From the NCBI GenBank assembly GCA_019637815.1, contig JAHBUZ010000011.1, forward strand, positions 82,758 through 133,000: 50,243 nt of DNA, written 5' to 3'. Both the position numbers and the translations under genes were made by a program. Each line of letters starts with the position of its first letter. The stretch's first letter is position 1. This document shows, piece by piece, positions 48,881 through 50,243 of this stretch. This DNA is from Chloroflexota bacterium (GTDB lineage: Bacteria > Chloroflexota > Limnocylindria > Limnocylindrales > CSP1-4). The notes below the pieces were generated by a model that was given only the letters and a program-made list of their open reading frames with translations, had not been told where the DNA came from and did not search any database.

Positions 48881-49796
48881 GCGTCGGCTGATCCCCTCGG
48901 CTCGCCCGGGCACGGCGCCCGGCGAGCCGAGGCTCGTCGGCCTGCTCTACGTCCTGCCGGCGCTCGCGTTCTTCGCGGTCTTCGGCATCTGGCCGTTCAT
49001 CCAGACGGTCCTCATCTCGTTCACCCGCTGGCGGGGCATCGGCGAGCAGGTGCCCGTCGGACTCGACAACTACGCGGATGTGCTCCGCGACGACGACCTG
49101 TACATGGCCTTCGTCCGGGCGATCATCCTCATCCTGTTCTACGCCATCCTGCCGATGTGCATCGGGCTGCTCCTGGCGGCCCTCCTGTCACGGGTGCGCA
49201 TCCGCGGTCTGGGCACCTACCGCGTGCTGCTGTTCCTGCCCCAGGTCATCGCGGCGGTGGTCATCGCCATCGCCTGGCGCTGGATCTACTCCGCGAACGG
49301 TGTGCTCAACGAGACGCTCGACCTCATCGGCCTGGGCGCCCTCACCCGCTCCTGGCTCGGTGACTTCGACCTCGCCCTGCCGGCCATCGGGCTCGTGGGC
49401 ACCTGGCTCAACGCGGGTCTCGCGATGATCTTCTTCGTGGCGGGGGTGCAGCGCATCCCGCTCGACCTGTACGACGCAGCACGGGTGGACGGGGCCGGGC
49501 CGTGGAAGGAGTTCCGCGCCGTGACCCTGCCCGGCCTGCGCAACGAGATCGTGGTGGTGCTGACCATCACGGTCATCTTCGCGCTGCGCAACTTCGACCT
49601 CATCTGGGTCACCACCCGGGGCGGGCCGGGGGACGCCACGACCACGCCATCGGTGCTGCTGTACGAGCTCGGCTTCGAGGCACGCCGGCTGGGGAGCGCC
49701 TCGGCCATCGCGGTCCTGCTCACGATGCTCATCCTCGCCGTCACGATCCTCATCGTGCGCATCGGGGAACGGGGCGACCCGGAGGCGTCGCGATGA
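48849..49796 (+). CDS. sugar ABC transporter permease (MalF/UgpA type)
   Basis: 315 residues with six helices. LVGLLYVLPALAFFAVFGIWPFIQTVLISFTRW begins the membrane part, and the coupling loop reads YDAARVDGAGPWKEFRAVTLPGLRNEIVVVLT. The ATG at 48849 lies 32 bases inside the receptor gene in another frame; a later start is possible, but residues 1-27 show no conserved part. Overlaps the next permease by 4 bp. Confidence 0.92.
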   Translation: MTGPRSSPPARRRLIPSARPGTAPGEPRLVGLLYVLPALAFFAVFGIWPFIQTVLISFTRWRGIGEQVPVGLDNYADVLRDDDLYMAFVRAIILILFYAILPMCIGLLLAALLSRVRIRGLGTYRVLLFLPQVIAAVVIAIAWRWIYSANGVLNETLDLIGLGALTRSWLGDFDLALPAIGLVGTWLNAGLAMIFFVAGVQRIPLDLYDAARVDGAGPWKEFRAVTLPGLRNEIVVVLTITVIFALRNFDLIWVTTRGGPGDATTTPSVLLYELGFEARRLGSASAIAVLLTMLILAVTILIVRIGERGDPEASR

Positions 49797-50243
49797 GCAG
49801 CAGCCTCGAGCGGACCATGACCCACGTGCTGCTCGTCGTGTTCAGCATCGTGGCGGTGTACCCGGTGGTGTCCATCCTGCTGCTGGCGCTGAGCCGCGGC
49901 ACGGACCTCGTCACCGGCTTCACCATCCCCACGGACCCCACCCTCGACAACTTCGCCCGGGCGTGGACGGAGGGTGGTCTCGCCCAGGGGCTCATCAACA
50001 GCACCATCGTCACGCTCATCGTGGTCGTGGTCTCGGTGACCCTGTCCGTGCTGGCGGGCTATGGCCTGGGCGCGATGCGCTTCCCCGGCTCGAGCGTCGT
50101 GTTCTTCGTGCTCATCACCGGACTCATCATCCCCTACGAGTCCCTCATCATCCCGCTCTACCAGCTGTTCCGGGGCTGGGGCATGACGGAGACGCTCGTC
50201 GCGTTGATCCTGCCCCAGATCGGGCTGTCGGTGTGTCTGGGCA
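49793..50243 (+). CDS. sugar ABC transporter permease (MalG/UgpE type), cut by window end
   Basis: The first 150 residues are visible. Helix 1 THVLLVVFSIVAVYPVVSILLLAL, then GFTIPTDPTLDNFARAWTEGGLAQGLINSTIVTLIVVVVSVTLSVLAGYGLG and FPGSSVVFFVLITGLIIPYESLIIPLYQLFRGW, the pattern of MalG-type permeases before the EAA loop, which is outside the window. ATGA overlap with the first permease. Confidence 0.9.
   Translation, partial: MSSSLERTMTHVLLVVFSIVAVYPVVSILLLALSRGTDLVTGFTIPTDPTLDNFARAWTEGGLAQGLINSTIVTLIVVVVSVTLSVLAGYGLGAMRFPGSSVVFFVLITGLIIPYESLIIPLYQLFRGWGMTETLVALILPQIGLSVCLG

Overview
High-GC (about 70 % by eye) bacterial chromosome with densely packed short operons, many 1-4 bp start/stop overlaps and frequent GTG starts. 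Coenzyme F420 genes (CofC, CofD, CofE, a PPOX flavin protein and two LLM-class F420-dependent oxidoreductases), a YibE/F protein, a His-rich protein of actinobacterial style and several membrane-fused enzymes suggest Chloroflexota (Limnocylindria-like), or less likely a deep actinobacterial lineage. That placement is an inference. I see no rRNA, tRNA, CRISPR, phage or IS element.

Layout. 1-2.0 kb: end of an MFS exporter, a TetR repressor and a small Cys protein, with two copies of one 18-bp palindrome marking the TetR regulon. 2.2-7.0 kb: LLM oxidoreductase and DeoD-type phosphorylase, divergent from a pair of aldehyde dehydrogenase genes, the second lacking its catalytic part. 7.0-7.8 kb: a toxin-antitoxin-like pair with an AbiEii-type nucleotidyltransferase. 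7.9-16.7 kb: secreted transglutaminase-fold protein, YdeI-like protein, AraC regulator, DUF4287 protein, ABC-2 drug/antibiotic exporter, DUF72 protein, YibE/F.

16.7-26.9 kb is a metal island that I read as zinc acquisition: a duplicated His-rich protein, two tandem secreted beta-propellers (AztD-like by context), two zinc-binding ABC lipoprotein/periplasmic receptors (AztC/ZnuA type), one permease and one ATPase, a Fur-family regulator (probable Zur), two class I methyltransferases and two small proteins. Four copies of a 15-bp box, TGAGAYNNNRTATCR, lie at its promoters and tie it together as one regulon.

26.8-37.6 kb: EamA transporter, nicotinamidase, YHS metal-binding protein, citrate synthase, glycosyltransferase-like protein, ABC exporter, a membrane-embedded spermidine-synthase-fold protein, thioredoxin reductase and an LLM oxidoreductase. 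The YHS gene and the thioredoxin reductase gene share a 17-bp palindrome of CsoR/RcnR type. 37.7-40.7 kb: F420 operon (PPOX, cofD, cofC, cofE). 40.7-43.5 kb: a secreted fusion of an alpha/beta hydrolase lacking its Ser nucleophile with a PQQ-type sugar dehydrogenase. 43.7-47.3 kb: glycine betaine/choline type ABC importer. 47.5 kb to the end: sugar ABC importer, cut by the window edge.

A window-wide signal: at least twelve genes have a TANNNT -10 hexamer ending exactly 6 or 7 bases before the start codon, so their transcripts should be leaderless, while other genes carry clear Shine-Dalgarno sequences. Several perfect GC-rich hairpins without U-tracts sit at gene ends.
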